Shown here: piece after piece, positions 1 to 8,720 of the stretch
Layout of the letters: each line of letters begins with the position of its first letter
Position numbering within the stretch: position 1 is the stretch's first letter
Source of the DNA: SFWF01 sp045638145
GTDB lineage: Bacteria > Bacillota > Clostridia > Oscillospirales > Acutalibacteraceae
Assembly: GCA_045638145.1 (NCBI GenBank)
Contig: JAZUAU010000024.1
Coordinates: 124,001 to 188,000, forward strand
Direction: 5' to 3'
Length of the DNA: 64,000 bases
Made by a program: the position numbers and the translations under genes
Notes under the pieces: generated by a model
The model's input: the letters and a program-made list of their open reading frames with translations, nothing else
Databases searched by the model: none
Told to the model about the DNA's origin: nothing

Positions 1-177
1 CTCTTCTCGGGAAACGAAGTGGTATTTCTCGCCCTCAACCTCTCCCTCGCGCATAGGTCGGGTTATTGAAGAAATCGAAAACTTAATGTTAGGAAGTTTT
101 TTGAAAACCTCCTTTAAAATTGTGTCCTTGCCCGAGCCGGATGGACCCGAAACAATTAAAACAGTACCTTTACTCAT
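1..177 (-). CDS. gmk: Guanylate kinase, N-terminal part (cut by window edge)
   Basis: Guanylate kinase phosphorylates GMP to GDP with ATP in the cytoplasm. Only the first 59 codons are in the window. The reading begins MSKGTVLIVSGPSGSGKD, whose GPSGSGK (residues 11-17) is the P-loop, and it continues with a TRPMREGEVEGEKYHF stretch typical of the GMP-binding region. The ATG at 175-177 lies 8 nt inside the 3' end of remA, so the two are translationally coupled. The order yicC-remA-gmk is the usual Firmicutes arrangement. The gene continues past the left edge. Confidence 0.95.
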   Translation of the reverse strand, partial: MSKGTVLIVSGPSGSGKDTILKEVFKKLPNIKFSISSITRPMREGEVEGEKYHFVSREE

Positions 178-436
178 AAACTATATCCTCAAAAGTTTTG
201 TAATCGGGGTCAAGTCTTTCGCCCAAAACCTCGGGCGGAAGATAGGACAAAATTATAATTTCACTATCGGTAACGATAACAGATTTAGTTTTTCTGCCTT
301 GGGTAGCATCGATAACGTCGCCTGATTCCTTAGCCTCTTGCACAAGACGCTTTATAGGGGCTGATTCGGGGCTGACTACAGATACTATTCGGTCGGTTGA
401 AACCATATTACCAAAGCCGATATTTACGAGTTTCAT
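170..436 (-). CDS. remA: RemA/DUF370 extracellular-matrix regulator homologue
   Basis: This 88-residue protein begins MKLVNIGFGNMVSTDRIV and matches the RemA (DUF370, YlzA) family over its full usual length. In Bacillus subtilis RemA is a DNA-binding activator of biofilm matrix and osmoprotection genes. Its role in Clostridia is not established, so the function here is by family only. It sits between yicC (8-nt gap) and gmk (8-nt overlap), the conserved neighbourhood, and should be expressed from the promoter upstream of yicC. Confidence 0.9.
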   Translation of the reverse strand: MKLVNIGFGNMVSTDRIVSVVSPESAPIKRLVQEAKESGDVIDATQGRKTKSVIVTDSEIIILSYLPPEVLGERLDPDYKTFEDIVYE

Positions 437-444
437 ATAATCGC

Positions 445-1323
445 CTACTCTATATTCTGAATTTGTTCTCTGATTTTCTCAATCTCTGCTTTAATTTCAA
501 CAACAGTTTGAGCAATCTCAAGGTCGCTTGCCTTTGAGCCGATTGTGTTGGTTTCTCGATTCATTTCCTGAACGATAAAATCAAGCTTTCTGCCAACTGC
601 CTCATCAGAGTCGAGCATCTTGGTTAACTGCTCGATATGACTGCGAAGTCTTACGGTTTCTTCAGCAACGGCAACCTTATCTGCAAATATTGCCGTTTCA
701 GTAATTATGCGGGATTCGTCAAACTTTGCATCTCCAAGTAAATCGCGGATTTTAGCTTCAAGCTTTTCTCTGTAAGCGGTAACCGTTTCTGGCGACTTTT
801 CCTCAACGAAACTAACCTTATCAAGGATAAACCTTGCTCTTGATTTTACGTCCTCCGACAGCTTCGCACCCTCGGTACGGCGCATATTTATAAAGTTATC
901 AACTGCCTCGGCGGTAACCGAAAGAACAGCCTCACTAACTGATTCCTCATCGATCTCTGCCCTGCCGATAACAAAGGCATCGCTCATGCCGATAAAATCT
1001 GCAGTTGTAACCTTGTTCTTTATTCCATAGGTTTTTGAAAGGTCAGCGAGCGCCGACATATAAGAATCAAGATATCCTTTGTTGAGTGTTACTGTAATAT
1101 CTTTGTTTCCGATATTTTCAATCGATACAAACATTTCGACTTTGCCACGCGATATCCTTGACTGAAGATAGCTTTTAAGCTTGTCTTCAAGGAAGAGATA
1201 GCCGCGGGGCAATCTTGAATTAAACTCTAAATATCTTGAATTTACGGATTTAAGTTCAACTGTAATATTTATGCCATCGCGAGAGCCCTGAGCTCTGCCG
1301 AAGCCTGTCATACTGCAAACCAT
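445..1323 (-). CDS. yicC: YicC/YloC family endoribonuclease
   Basis: A 292-residue member of the YicC family, with the diagnostic N-terminal SMTGFGRA (residues 4-11), a YicC_N region over about residues 1-155 and a DUF1732 C-terminal region ending in the expected EIEKIREQIQNIE helix. E. coli YicC has been described as an RNase. The role in Firmicutes (YloC) is less clear. It is the first gene of a yicC-remA-gmk operon and has its own promoter (1358-1387). The start is supported by the conserved spacing to the MTGFGR motif and a GGTGGG sequence upstream. Confidence 0.93.
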   Translation of the reverse strand: MVCSMTGFGRAQGSRDGINITVELKSVNSRYLEFNSRLPRGYLFLEDKLKSYLQSRISRGKVEMFVSIENIGNKDITVTLNKGYLDSYMSALADLSKTYGIKNKVTTADFIGMSDAFVIGRAEIDEESVSEAVLSVTAEAVDNFINMRRTEGAKLSEDVKSRARFILDKVSFVEEKSPETVTAYREKLEAKIRDLLGDAKFDESRIITETAIFADKVAVAEETVRLRSHIEQLTKMLDSDEAVGRKLDFIVQEMNRETNTIGSKASDLEIAQTVVEIKAEIEKIREQIQNIE

Positions 1324-1357
1324 AAAAACCCACCTTGCATAACTTTATATTCAATCT

Positions 1358-1387
1358 ATTTTAACAAATTTAACCACCATTTGTCAA
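1358..1387 (-). promoter_or_regulatory. Sigma-A-type promoter of yicC-remA-gmk
   Basis: On the minus strand a perfect -35 TTGACA (complement of 1382-1387) is separated by 18 nt from a -10 TAAAAT (complement of 1358-1363). It lies about 35 nt before the yicC start codon. The -35 is also part of a small TGTCAA...TTGACA inverted repeat. Confidence 0.75.
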
Positions 1388-1415
1388 CCTTTTGACAGTT
1401 TTGTAACTATTTTTA

Positions 1416-1445
1416 ACCGGACCGAGAAAAAATTCCCGATCCGGT
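1416..1445 (-). terminator. Stem-loop downstream of mutS2
   Basis: An imperfect inverted repeat with outer arms ACCGGA/TCCGGT lies ten bases after the mutS2 stop codon. On the minus strand it is followed by TTAAAAATAG rather than a clean T-run, so it may be a weak or factor-assisted terminator separating mutS2 from the yicC promoter. Confidence 0.5.
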
Positions 1446-1455
1446 CTAAATTCAC

Positions 1456-3843
1456 CTATTTAAATTCAACTATAGTAACTCCGCTTTCGCCCTCTCCAAA
1501 AACTCCGAGACGGAAGGTTCGAACCGATTTATGATGACGTAAAAAGTCATGAACGGCGGCACGAAGCACACCGGTTCCTTTGCCGTGAATAACGGTTACA
1601 GAGGGTATGCCTGAAAGAAGTGCCGAGTCAATATATCGGTCAAGCTCCATTATTCCCTCGGTCGCATTCATACCGCGCATATCAAACTCCCATTTAACAT
1701 CACGTTCCGCCTTTGAGGTTATGCCACTGATATTTCTCGTTTTGTTTTTCGGCTTTTCCTTCGGTGCGTCGGCAAGTCGGATATTATCCACCTTGGTCCA
1801 GGTTTTAGCCGAGCCGATAGCTACAAGCACCTTTTTTCCGTCCTTTGAAATCTGCTCGACTAGCGCCTTTTCGTTAAGGTCGAAAAGCACAACGTGGTCA
1901 CCCACGTGAAGCTCACGCGGCAATACGTAATTTTCTTTATTACGCTCGCCTACGGGGTCGGATGTGTTTTCCATATCGCGTACCGTTTTGCCGACCGATT
2001 CGCGAGCCTTCATTACCATATCTAGGGCGTTTTGCTGGGTCATATCGCGCTTTGCATCTTCAAGCTCAGAGAGCAGCTTATTCGACTTATAGCGAACGTC
2101 ATCGATTATATATGACGCGTCGTTCTTAGCTTTTTCAAGAATTATCGCTTTTGACTTTTCTGCCTCAGCAAGGCTTTTTGAGGCAGCTGTTTTAAGAAGT
2201 TCGGCTTCACGCTTCAGCTTTTCTGCCTCATCGCGCTCTTTTTCAGCCTCCTGACGTGCTTTCTGAAGCGCCTCTACAACACCTTCAAAGCGAAGATTTT
2301 CATCAGAAATATAACTCTTGGCATCACCAATAATACACTCATCAATTCCGAGCTTGCCCGCAATGGCAAAGGCGTTAGATTTACCGGGTACGCCAAGCAA
2401 AAGTTTATAGGTCGGCCGCATCGTCTCAACATCAAATTCACACGAAGCATTCTCTACCCTGTCGACCTCAAGCGCATAGCTTTTAAGCTCGGCATAATGT
2501 GTAGTTGCAATTACCTTTGCACCAAGTTTTTTAAGACGGATTAAAATACTTTTTGCAAGGGCCGCTCCCTCAACGGGGTCAGTTCCTGCGCCCAGTTCAT
2601 CAAGAAGAATTAAAGCGTTATTCGGTGCTTCTTCAATGATTTTAACAAGGTTTACAATGTGTGAAGAAAAGGTCGAAAGCGACTGCTCAATCGACTGCTC
2701 GTCGCCGATATCAACGAGAATTCTGTCGAAATGCGAAATTTTGCTTCCTTCATCGGCAGGAATCATCATACCACACATTGTCATAGCGGTTAACAGCCCC
2801 ACCGTTTTAAGGGTAACCGTTTTACCGCCCGTATTTGGACCCGTTATAATAAGAGAATCATACTCTTCCCCAAGCGTAAGTGAAATCGGCACTACCCTTT
2901 TCTTATCAATAAGGGGGTGCCTTGCATTCTTTAAAACCACTTTACCGTCCTTATTAAAGCTCGGTACGGTCGCCCTCATTTTATAGGCAAGCGATGCCTT
3001 TGCAAATATAAGATTCAGCTCAATTACACACTTAAAGGAATCCATAATAGCGGTGGCATAGGTTGCAACCTCGGCGGATAATTCTGCAAGAATACGTTCG
3101 ATTTCCTCACGCTCTGCCGATTCAAGGACCCGAAGTTCGTTGTTAGACTCAACAACGCTCATAGGCTCAATAAAAAGGGTTGCACCAGAGGATGAGGTAT
3201 CGTGAACGATACCTGATATTTCGGATTTAAACTCAGCCTTTACGGGGACAACAAATCTGCCGTCACGCTGGGTAACTATCGCCTCCTGAAGATATTTTGC
3301 CTTCCCGTGGCTCTTGACTATTGAATCAAGCTTATCCTTAATGCTCGCCGAAACGCCACGCATTTTGCGCCGAATATCCGAAAGTTTGGGGGAAGCTGAA
3401 TCAGACAATTCCTCAGAGTTTTTAATTGCAAAGCGTATCTTTTCCTCTATGTATTTATTTGGGAAAAGGCAGGAAAAATATTCATCCAACGAGGTCTTTA
3501 TCTCCGCACCTATATCCTCTCTCCACTCTTTAACAACTCGGATGGCGCGAAGTGCATCCGAAACAGATAAAAGCTCTGCTATTGAAAGCACGCCACCCAT
3601 TTCACATCTAGTCAGCATAGAAGAAGGGTCTTTCGGACTGCCAAAGGAGGGGGACGCAAATTTTGCCGTTAAAAGATATGCATCCTCTGTCTCTTTTAAA
3701 AGCTTTACAGACTTTTCGAAATTTTCTTCGGGCAAAAGGGACAGAGCTCTATCCTTTGCAGGATAGAGTGTGGCTTCGTTGGCTAAAAGCTTTAATACCT
3801 CGCCAAATTCAATTGTATTAATATACTTTTCACATTCGTACAT
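1456..3843 (-). CDS. mutS2: MutS2, Smr-domain DNA/ribosome-acting ATPase
   Basis: A 795-residue MutS2. These proteins suppress homologous recombination and have also been linked to rescue of collided ribosomes. The lever/clamp region precedes a Walker A GPNTGGKT at residues 335-342, then the DELGAGTDP Walker B and a long charged coiled coil (about 515-620). The C-terminal Smr nuclease domain shows the DMRG and HGKGTG motifs (about 720-795). It lies only 3 nt after recO, and the same cluster carries yqzL, era, ybeY and phoH. Full length, no anomaly seen. Confidence 0.95.
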   Translation of the reverse strand: MYECEKYINTIEFGEVLKLLANEATLYPAKDRALSLLPEENFEKSVKLLKETEDAYLLTAKFASPSFGSPKDPSSMLTRCEMGGVLSIAELLSVSDALRAIRVVKEWREDIGAEIKTSLDEYFSCLFPNKYIEEKIRFAIKNSEELSDSASPKLSDIRRKMRGVSASIKDKLDSIVKSHGKAKYLQEAIVTQRDGRFVVPVKAEFKSEISGIVHDTSSSGATLFIEPMSVVESNNELRVLESAEREEIERILAELSAEVATYATAIMDSFKCVIELNLIFAKASLAYKMRATVPSFNKDGKVVLKNARHPLIDKKRVVPISLTLGEEYDSLIITGPNTGGKTVTLKTVGLLTAMTMCGMMIPADEGSKISHFDRILVDIGDEQSIEQSLSTFSSHIVNLVKIIEEAPNNALILLDELGAGTDPVEGAALAKSILIRLKKLGAKVIATTHYAELKSYALEVDRVENASCEFDVETMRPTYKLLLGVPGKSNAFAIAGKLGIDECIIGDAKSYISDENLRFEGVVEALQKARQEAEKERDEAEKLKREAELLKTAASKSLAEAEKSKAIILEKAKNDASYIIDDVRYKSNKLLSELEDAKRDMTQQNALDMVMKARESVGKTVRDMENTSDPVGERNKENYVLPRELHVGDHVVLFDLNEKALVEQISKDGKKVLVAIGSAKTWTKVDNIRLADAPKEKPKNKTRNISGITSKAERDVKWEFDMRGMNATEGIMELDRYIDSALLSGIPSVTVIHGKGTGVLRAAVHDFLRHHKSVRTFRLGVFGEGESGVTIVEFK

Positions 3844-3846
3844 AAA

Positions 3847-4608
3847 TTATAAACCCTTGAATAAAGAATTAAAAAACGATAGAGTTTTTGGTTTTTGTTC
3901 GGTTTTATTAAGCAAATATCGCTCGGTTATCTGCGAGAGTGCAACTGCTGCCTCATTAGGAATAGAAAACATAAAAAGCTTGTTTATATCCGAATATACA
4001 ATATGACGAAGCGCCATAAGTAAGGTCGTATTTACCGCAGCACAATCACGGTTGTACTTAAGACACTTCTTGCAGTACAGTACACCTTCATTAGTGTCAA
4101 AATACATAATGTCGTCTTCATATTTTGCACAATTGTAGCAGGCAACAAGGTTTGGAAGATAACCCGTAAGTGCAAGTAATCTGAGTTCAAAGATTGCCTT
4201 TAACAGAAATATATTCCTTGTTTTTGAGGTTAAAAAATAAAGTGAATTAAGGGTCAGCCTTAACACCTGCTCGCAGTTTTCCGAAATTGGCGCATGGCTT
4301 ATGCAAAGCTCACAGAAATACTGGGCTAGCGATAGTGCCTCAATATCGTCCCCCGCCTTAAAAAAGACGGTATCTGCAACGGCTTCGATAATTCTGTATG
4401 TATCTCCTTTTCGGACAAGAGTAAAGGATGAATATGCAAGCAGACTTGTTGCGCCTCCCTTCTTACTCTTTATCGAGCGGGCACCCGAGGCATAGGCGCG
4501 GATAACACCGTTATGACGCGAAAGCAAGGTGACAAGTTTATCACTCTCACCTATCTGCTGTTCCTTTACTACCAATGCATCCACCGTAAATCTGTCGGGT
4601 GTCGTCAC
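3847..4608 (-). CDS. recO: DNA repair protein RecO
   Basis: A 253-residue RecO, which helps load RecA through RecR and anneals single strands. The N-terminal OB-fold begins with TVDALVVKEQQIGESDKLVTL-type sequence, and the C-terminal half has a zinc site of the form CYNC...CKKC (about residues 157-185). The start is a GTG (4606-4608) that lies 62 nt inside the upstream yqzL gene, and the annotated N-terminus matches the family. It is followed after 3 nt by mutS2. Confidence 0.93.
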   Translation of the reverse strand: MTTPDRFTVDALVVKEQQIGESDKLVTLLSRHNGVIRAYASGARSIKSKKGGATSLLAYSSFTLVRKGDTYRIIEAVADTVFFKAGDDIEALSLAQYFCELCISHAPISENCEQVLRLTLNSLYFLTSKTRNIFLLKAIFELRLLALTGYLPNLVACYNCAKYEDDIMYFDTNEGVLYCKKCLKYNRDCAAVNTTLLMALRHIVYSDINKLFMFSIPNEAAVALSQITERYLLNKTEQKPKTLSFFNSLFKGL

Positions 4609-4705
4609 AAATTTTGCCTTCCTTTTTAAGAGCCTCGGTATATTTTACGTAATAATATGCCGAGCCATCGTTTTTAAATAATTGCCAATATAAATCAGAT
4701 ACCAT
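4547..4705 (-). CDS. yqzL: YqzL-like small protein, overlapping recO
   Basis: A 52-residue reading frame starting MVSDLYWQLFKNDGSAYYYV lies between era and recO, exactly where the small YqzL protein is found in many Firmicutes. The aromatic W(Q/K)xF start followed by a YLxYKE-like segment (here YVKYTEALKKEG) resembles YqzL. A GGAGG-type site (CGGAGGC) stands just before the ATG. Its last 21 codons overlap recO in another frame, so automated callers easily miss it. Function unknown. The likely role is translational coupling within the era-recO operon. Confidence 0.7.
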   Translation of the reverse strand: MVSDLYWQLFKNDGSAYYYVKYTEALKKEGKICDDTRQIYGGCIGSKGTADR

Positions 4706-4770
4706 AAGCGCCTCCGAAAATAGTGTTAAAATTATTTTTCGGTAAACACAGCCATTTATGATAGGTAAAA

Positions 4771-5691
4771 TTAGTCAAGTCCAAAGCCGTGGATAATTCC
4801 TCCGCGGTTTCTCCAATTCTCCTTAACCTTTACCCAAAGCTTGACAGAGGCTCTGATTCCATAAAATTTTTCAATATCTCTACGGGCAGATGAACCTATT
4901 TTCTTAAGCATTTCTCCGCCCTTTCCAATTACAATTCCCTTGTGTGATTCCTTTTCGCAGTAGATAGTAGCTTCCACCTCTAAAATAGGCTCGCCCTCTG
5001 CAGTATCGCGCTCAAACATACGCTCTATGTCAACGGCGATGCCGTGAGGCACTTCTCGGTCAAGGGAGCGAAGAAGCTTTTCTCTAATCATTTCGGCAAC
5101 CATAGACTTCTCGCTCTGGTCGGTAAGGTCGTCCGAGCCGAAATAGTGTGCCGAGGGCTCGAGCCACTTTGAAACCTCACTCATAAGTATATCGATTCCG
5201 TCGCCCATTCTTGCAGAAATCGGGATAACCGCCTCAAAATCAAGATGCTTTGAATATGCAGAAATTACAGACAGCATATCCGACTTGTCCTCTAAAAGAT
5301 CGATTTTGTTAATAAGAAGAATGGTCTTTAGTCCCCTCTTCTTAATTTCTTTTATAAGTTCCATTTCAGATGCAGGAAGATTTTCGGGGTCAAACTCAAA
5401 CTTTGTTTTTGCCTCTACTGTGAGAAGCACTCCGTTAACGTCGGAAAGTCCTGTGTTTACCGCCTTTATCATATTTTCGCCGAGCATATTGCGGGGTTTA
5501 TGAAAACCGGGGGTATCTACAAAAACAAACTGCGCTTCTCCCTCGTTTTTTACACCCATAATGCGTGTTCTGGTGGTCTGCGGCTTGTCCGAAACTATGG
5601 CAATTTTCTGTCCTAAAATTCGGTTAATAACCGAAGATTTACCAACGTTTGGTCTGCCTACTATTGCTATAAATGCAGAGGTTGTATTCAT
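4771..5691 (-). CDS. era: GTPase Era
   Basis: Era is an essential GTPase that binds 16S rRNA and helps mature the 30S subunit. The 306-residue protein has G1 GRPNVGKS (residues 12-19), G3 DTPG, G4 NKID and G5 SAR motifs. The C-terminal KH domain contains GIVIGKGGEMLKKIG. The ATG overlaps the ybeY stop by one base, so the pair is translationally coupled, and both proteins act in 16S 3'-end maturation. Confidence 0.97.
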   Translation of the reverse strand: MNTTSAFIAIVGRPNVGKSSVINRILGQKIAIVSDKPQTTRTRIMGVKNEGEAQFVFVDTPGFHKPRNMLGENMIKAVNTGLSDVNGVLLTVEAKTKFEFDPENLPASEMELIKEIKKRGLKTILLINKIDLLEDKSDMLSVISAYSKHLDFEAVIPISARMGDGIDILMSEVSKWLEPSAHYFGSDDLTDQSEKSMVAEMIREKLLRSLDREVPHGIAVDIERMFERDTAEGEPILEVEATIYCEKESHKGIVIGKGGEMLKKIGSSARRDIEKFYGIRASVKLWVKVKENWRNRGGIIHGFGLD

Positions 5692-6173
5692 TAGTTCCCC
5701 TCACTCTTAATAGAAAGTCCAAGAAGGGCAAGCGCCTCTTCTTCCTTTTTTCTCATAATTTTCTTTTCTTGTGCCTCATCCACGTGGTCATAACCTAGAA
5801 GATGAAGCACCGAATGAACGGTTAAATACGCAATCTCGCGCTCAACTCCGTGACCAAACTCTTCGGCCTGGACAAGTGCTTGTTCAACCGAAATTACAAC
5901 GTCGCCAAGCATAAGGCAGCCGTTTTCGGGGTTTATGTCGTACTCTCCGTTTTCACCAAGTGGAAAAGATAGCACGTCGGTTGACTTGTCAATACCGCGA
6001 AAATCGTTATTGAGTTGTCTGATTTCCTCGCTGTCAACAAGGGTAACGTTTATCTCTGCATCATCTAGGAATCCCTCTATTTTAAGCACCGCTTCACAAG
6101 CCGAAAGGATAAGCTTTTCGGTATTATCGGCTATTTTTATATCCTGTTCATTACTGAAATTAATTACCTGCAT
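5691..6173 (-). CDS. ybeY: Endoribonuclease YbeY (rRNA maturation factor)
   Basis: A 160-residue YbeY. The metal site HSVLHLLGYDH gives the three expected histidines (H120, H124, H130). In the family the enzyme is a zinc-dependent RNase for 16S rRNA 3'-end processing and 70S quality control. It overlaps phoH by 14 nt upstream and era by 1 nt downstream, the classic phoH-ybeY-era cluster, although no dgkA or cdd gene separates ybeY and era here. Confidence 0.95.
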   Translation of the reverse strand: MQVINFSNEQDIKIADNTEKLILSACEAVLKIEGFLDDAEINVTLVDSEEIRQLNNDFRGIDKSTDVLSFPLGENGEYDINPENGCLMLGDVVISVEQALVQAEEFGHGVEREIAYLTVHSVLHLLGYDHVDEAQEKKIMRKKEEEALALLGLSIKSEGN

Positions 6174-7137
6174 TTTTCTTATTCCTCATAGCGTCACGCT
6201 TTTCATAAGCATTAATAATACTCTGTACAAGCTTGTGTCTTACAACGTCCTTTGCGGAAAGCTTAATAATAGAAATATCGTCAATATTTTTAAGCACCTG
6301 TACCGAGTCGATAAGTCCAGAGCGTCGGCCGTCGGGGAGGTCGATCTGTGTAATATCACCCGTTACAACTATTTTCGAGTTATAGCCAAGACGGGTTAAA
6401 AACATTTTCATCTGCTCGACGGTGGTGTTCTGTGCCTCGTCAAGGATTATAAAGCTATCGTCAAGTGTTCGACCTCTCATATAGGCTAAAGGTGCGACCT
6501 CAATATCTCCACGCTCCTGATATCTCTTGAAATTCTCTGCGCCAAGCATATCAAAAAGAGCGTCGTAAAGAGGACGAAGATAAGGGTCTACCTTTTGCTG
6601 AAGGTCACCCGGTAGAAAACCAAGATTCTCACCTGCTTCTACGGCAGGTCTGGTCAAGATAATTCTGTTAATCTGCTTTGCCCTGAAGGCCTTTACAGCC
6701 ATCGCAACGGCAAGATAGGTTTTGCCCGTGCCGGCAGGTCCAACAGCAATAGTCACGGTGTTTGAGTTGATGGCATCAAGATATTTCTTCTGTCCGAGTG
6801 TCTTTGCCTTTACAGGCTTTCCCTTGGAGGTAACACAAACGGTGGTGGAATTTGCAAAGTTAGAAATCTTCTCTTCCTCTCCGTCAGAGACTAAAGATAT
6901 AACGTATTCAATACTCTGATCTGTAAGAGGCTCGCCGTTGTTAATTAAATCAAGAAGACCTTTTATTGCACGTTCAGCGAGAGATACTTGCTCGGGGTCT
7001 CCCTTAATTCTAAGATAGCTTCCGTGAGATGTTATTGTAACTTGATAACGGTTCTCAAGCTTTAAAATATTCTCGTCAAAGTTACCGAAAAGCGTAACAA
7101 TCTGTTCCATTCTTTCAATGTTGATTATTTCTTCCAC
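6160..7137 (-). CDS. phoH: PhoH family ATPase
   Basis: A 325-residue PhoH-like (PhoL/YbeZ) protein. It has a KH-like N-terminal region (about residues 20-70), a Walker A GPAGTGKT at 133-140 and a Walker B ILDEAQN. These ATPases are predicted RNA helicases that work with YbeY, and the two genes overlap by 14 nt. The start is a GTG at 7135-7137 with GAGGTAAAAGA in front of it. A promoter-like pair sits just upstream, over the yqfD stop codon. Confidence 0.95.
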   Translation of the reverse strand: MEEIINIERMEQIVTLFGNFDENILKLENRYQVTITSHGSYLRIKGDPEQVSLAERAIKGLLDLINNGEPLTDQSIEYVISLVSDGEEEKISNFANSTTVCVTSKGKPVKAKTLGQKKYLDAINSNTVTIAVGPAGTGKTYLAVAMAVKAFRAKQINRIILTRPAVEAGENLGFLPGDLQQKVDPYLRPLYDALFDMLGAENFKRYQERGDIEVAPLAYMRGRTLDDSFIILDEAQNTTVEQMKMFLTRLGYNSKIVVTGDITQIDLPDGRRSGLIDSVQVLKNIDDISIIKLSAKDVVRHKLVQSIINAYEKRDAMRNKKNAGN

Positions 7138-7169
7138 TCTTTTACCTCAATCCAAACATTTTTCATAAT

Positions 7170-7198
7170 ATTATATCACAGTCTTTCAAATAATTCAA
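7170..7198 (-). promoter_or_regulatory. Probable promoter of phoH-ybeY-era-recO-mutS2
   Basis: On the minus strand TTGAAT (complement of 7193-7198) and a consensus TATAAT (complement of 7170-7175) are separated by 17 nt. The -35 overlaps the end of yqfD, so the ribosome-assembly genes could be transcribed apart from the sporulation genes. Confidence 0.55.
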
Positions 7199-8364
7199 CT
7201 TGTAACGTTAATTTTACGAACTTCAGCTATATCTTCAATCAAACGGCATTTATATATAAAAGTATAGCTTTCCGTGTCTTCCAAGAATTCCTTTTCCAGT
7301 ATCTCAAGATTCTCCGCTTTCCGCTCCTTACATATTTCGAGAAGAAGTGCGACTGAATCGTTTTCGCATTCTTCATAGGTTTTATTTTGAACCTTTTTTT
7401 CAGCTTCGTAAAACCGCCTTGTAATTAAAGCAATCGGAAGTTTTTCGCCTAATACTTCAAGCTCTTTTCTGTCGATTTCAGAAACGTTTTGAAAATGGAT
7501 ATTATCAAGATATAGAGGTATTTTCAGCCCAAAAACATCGATTGCGATTCTCTCTTGTGCACGCTCCAAAATAGTTATCTCTTCACATTTTTTTGGCACC
7601 CTTATTTTAAAGGTATGCTCTGTTTCTGCAAAAACCTTTCCCTTTGACCAGGTGAAAACGCCACTATTTTCAGGCACGCCGGACACGAGTAGCTCACCTC
7701 GAGAAATAACATCCCCAACCTTAACCTTTGAATAGCCCGATACAACATCCAGTTTTTTTATAATGCCGTCACACTCTGCAACAAGATTTGAATGAGAGAG
7801 CTTTCCTGCTTTATCACTTTCACGCACCTCAGAAATGTTGATAGTTAAAACACTACCCTCCACATTAAATGAGCACCACGAAACCTTGTCAATTTTGAGT
7901 GTGAATCTGTCACGGATTTTGTATGAATCGAGGCAAGCCTTCGCCATTCCTTCCCATACACCAAGCTCAGTGTAGGCCGCAATAATCTCAGCCTCTTTTA
8001 TTGTATAATTTCCAACAATTTCTATTTTCCAAATGAAGCGCGAAAATAAGATTAAGACTGCAAAAAAAAGCGCTAAACCAATACCAAGACTTTTTCTTTT
8101 TATCAGCACCTGCATTTTTCTTGGAAGACCACAAAGATTAATGTGTCTTAATTTAACTTTTCTTCCGAATTCCTTTTTTAATTTACGTATATTTTTATAA
8201 TTCTTTAGTGAAACCTCAAAATAGATTCTGTCGGTATTTCTGGTAACTTTATTAACCGTAATACCGCGCGAAGCTAAAAATGACAGAAAAGCCGAAGCGT
8301 TATTCGCCTCCGCCTCGACCTTAACATATCCCTCAATCCATTTAATAATGTCAAGAACACGCAT
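7195..8364 (-). CDS. yqfD: Sporulation protein YqfD
   Basis: A 389-residue YqfD family protein, in Bacillus a mother-cell (sigma-E) sporulation protein of the forespore-engulfing membrane. An N-terminal cytoplasmic region precedes one membrane span near residues 90-110, followed by a large extracytoplasmic region. I place the start at the ATG 8362-8364, which has AGGTGA just upstream. An upstream GTG at 8377-8379 in the same frame has poorer support. It is translationally coupled to yqfC and followed by phoH, the usual clostridial order. Confidence 0.9.
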   Translation of the reverse strand: MRVLDIIKWIEGYVKVEAEANNASAFLSFLASRGITVNKVTRNTDRIYFEVSLKNYKNIRKLKKEFGRKVKLRHINLCGLPRKMQVLIKRKSLGIGLALFFAVLILFSRFIWKIEIVGNYTIKEAEIIAAYTELGVWEGMAKACLDSYKIRDRFTLKIDKVSWCSFNVEGSVLTINISEVRESDKAGKLSHSNLVAECDGIIKKLDVVSGYSKVKVGDVISRGELLVSGVPENSGVFTWSKGKVFAETEHTFKIRVPKKCEEITILERAQERIAIDVFGLKIPLYLDNIHFQNVSEIDRKELEVLGEKLPIALITRRFYEAEKKVQNKTYEECENDSVALLLEICKERKAENLEILEKEFLEDTESYTFIYKCRLIEDIAEVRKINVTS

Positions 8365-8375
8365 ATTTTCACCTA

Positions 8376-8657
8376 TCACATAAATTCATAGCTGATTATA
8401 TTGCCAACAATAACAATGTGCCCATCCGAAACCGAGCTTATTGTCATACTTTGACCGATTATCTGTAAAGTCTTTTTTTTAAGGCGTAAACAAATTAACT
8501 CTTCGCTATATTCAAGCACCGAAAAAACGCCGTCGATTATAATTTTTTTATTTGAATACATTTCTGTGTGTATCTGGTCTGTTACGGCAAAAAATGGCAA
8601 TTCAGAAGCCATCAGCTCACTTATAAAATCTTTTTTACTGCTATCTTGCAAATCCAT
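8376..8657 (-). CDS. yqfC: Sporulation protein YqfC (YabP family)
   Basis: A 93-residue YabP/YqfC-like protein, the same length as Bacillus YqfC, with the conserved pattern of a beta-rich domain ending in GNIISYEFM. I chose the ATG at 8655-8657 (CGGAGAG immediately before it) over an upstream TTG at 8679-8681 because it gives the family length. It overlaps the reading of yqfD's alternative start by 4 nt. YqfC and YqfD are expected to act together during spore formation. Confidence 0.88.
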   Translation of the reverse strand: MDLQDSSKKDFISELMASELPFFAVTDQIHTEMYSNKKIIIDGVFSVLEYSEELICLRLKKKTLQIIGQSMTISSVSDGHIVIVGNIISYEFM

Positions 8658-8720
8658 CACTCTCCGTTTAAATATATGCAATTCGGGATATTATAATACT
8701 GCTAAACATATACTGAAACG

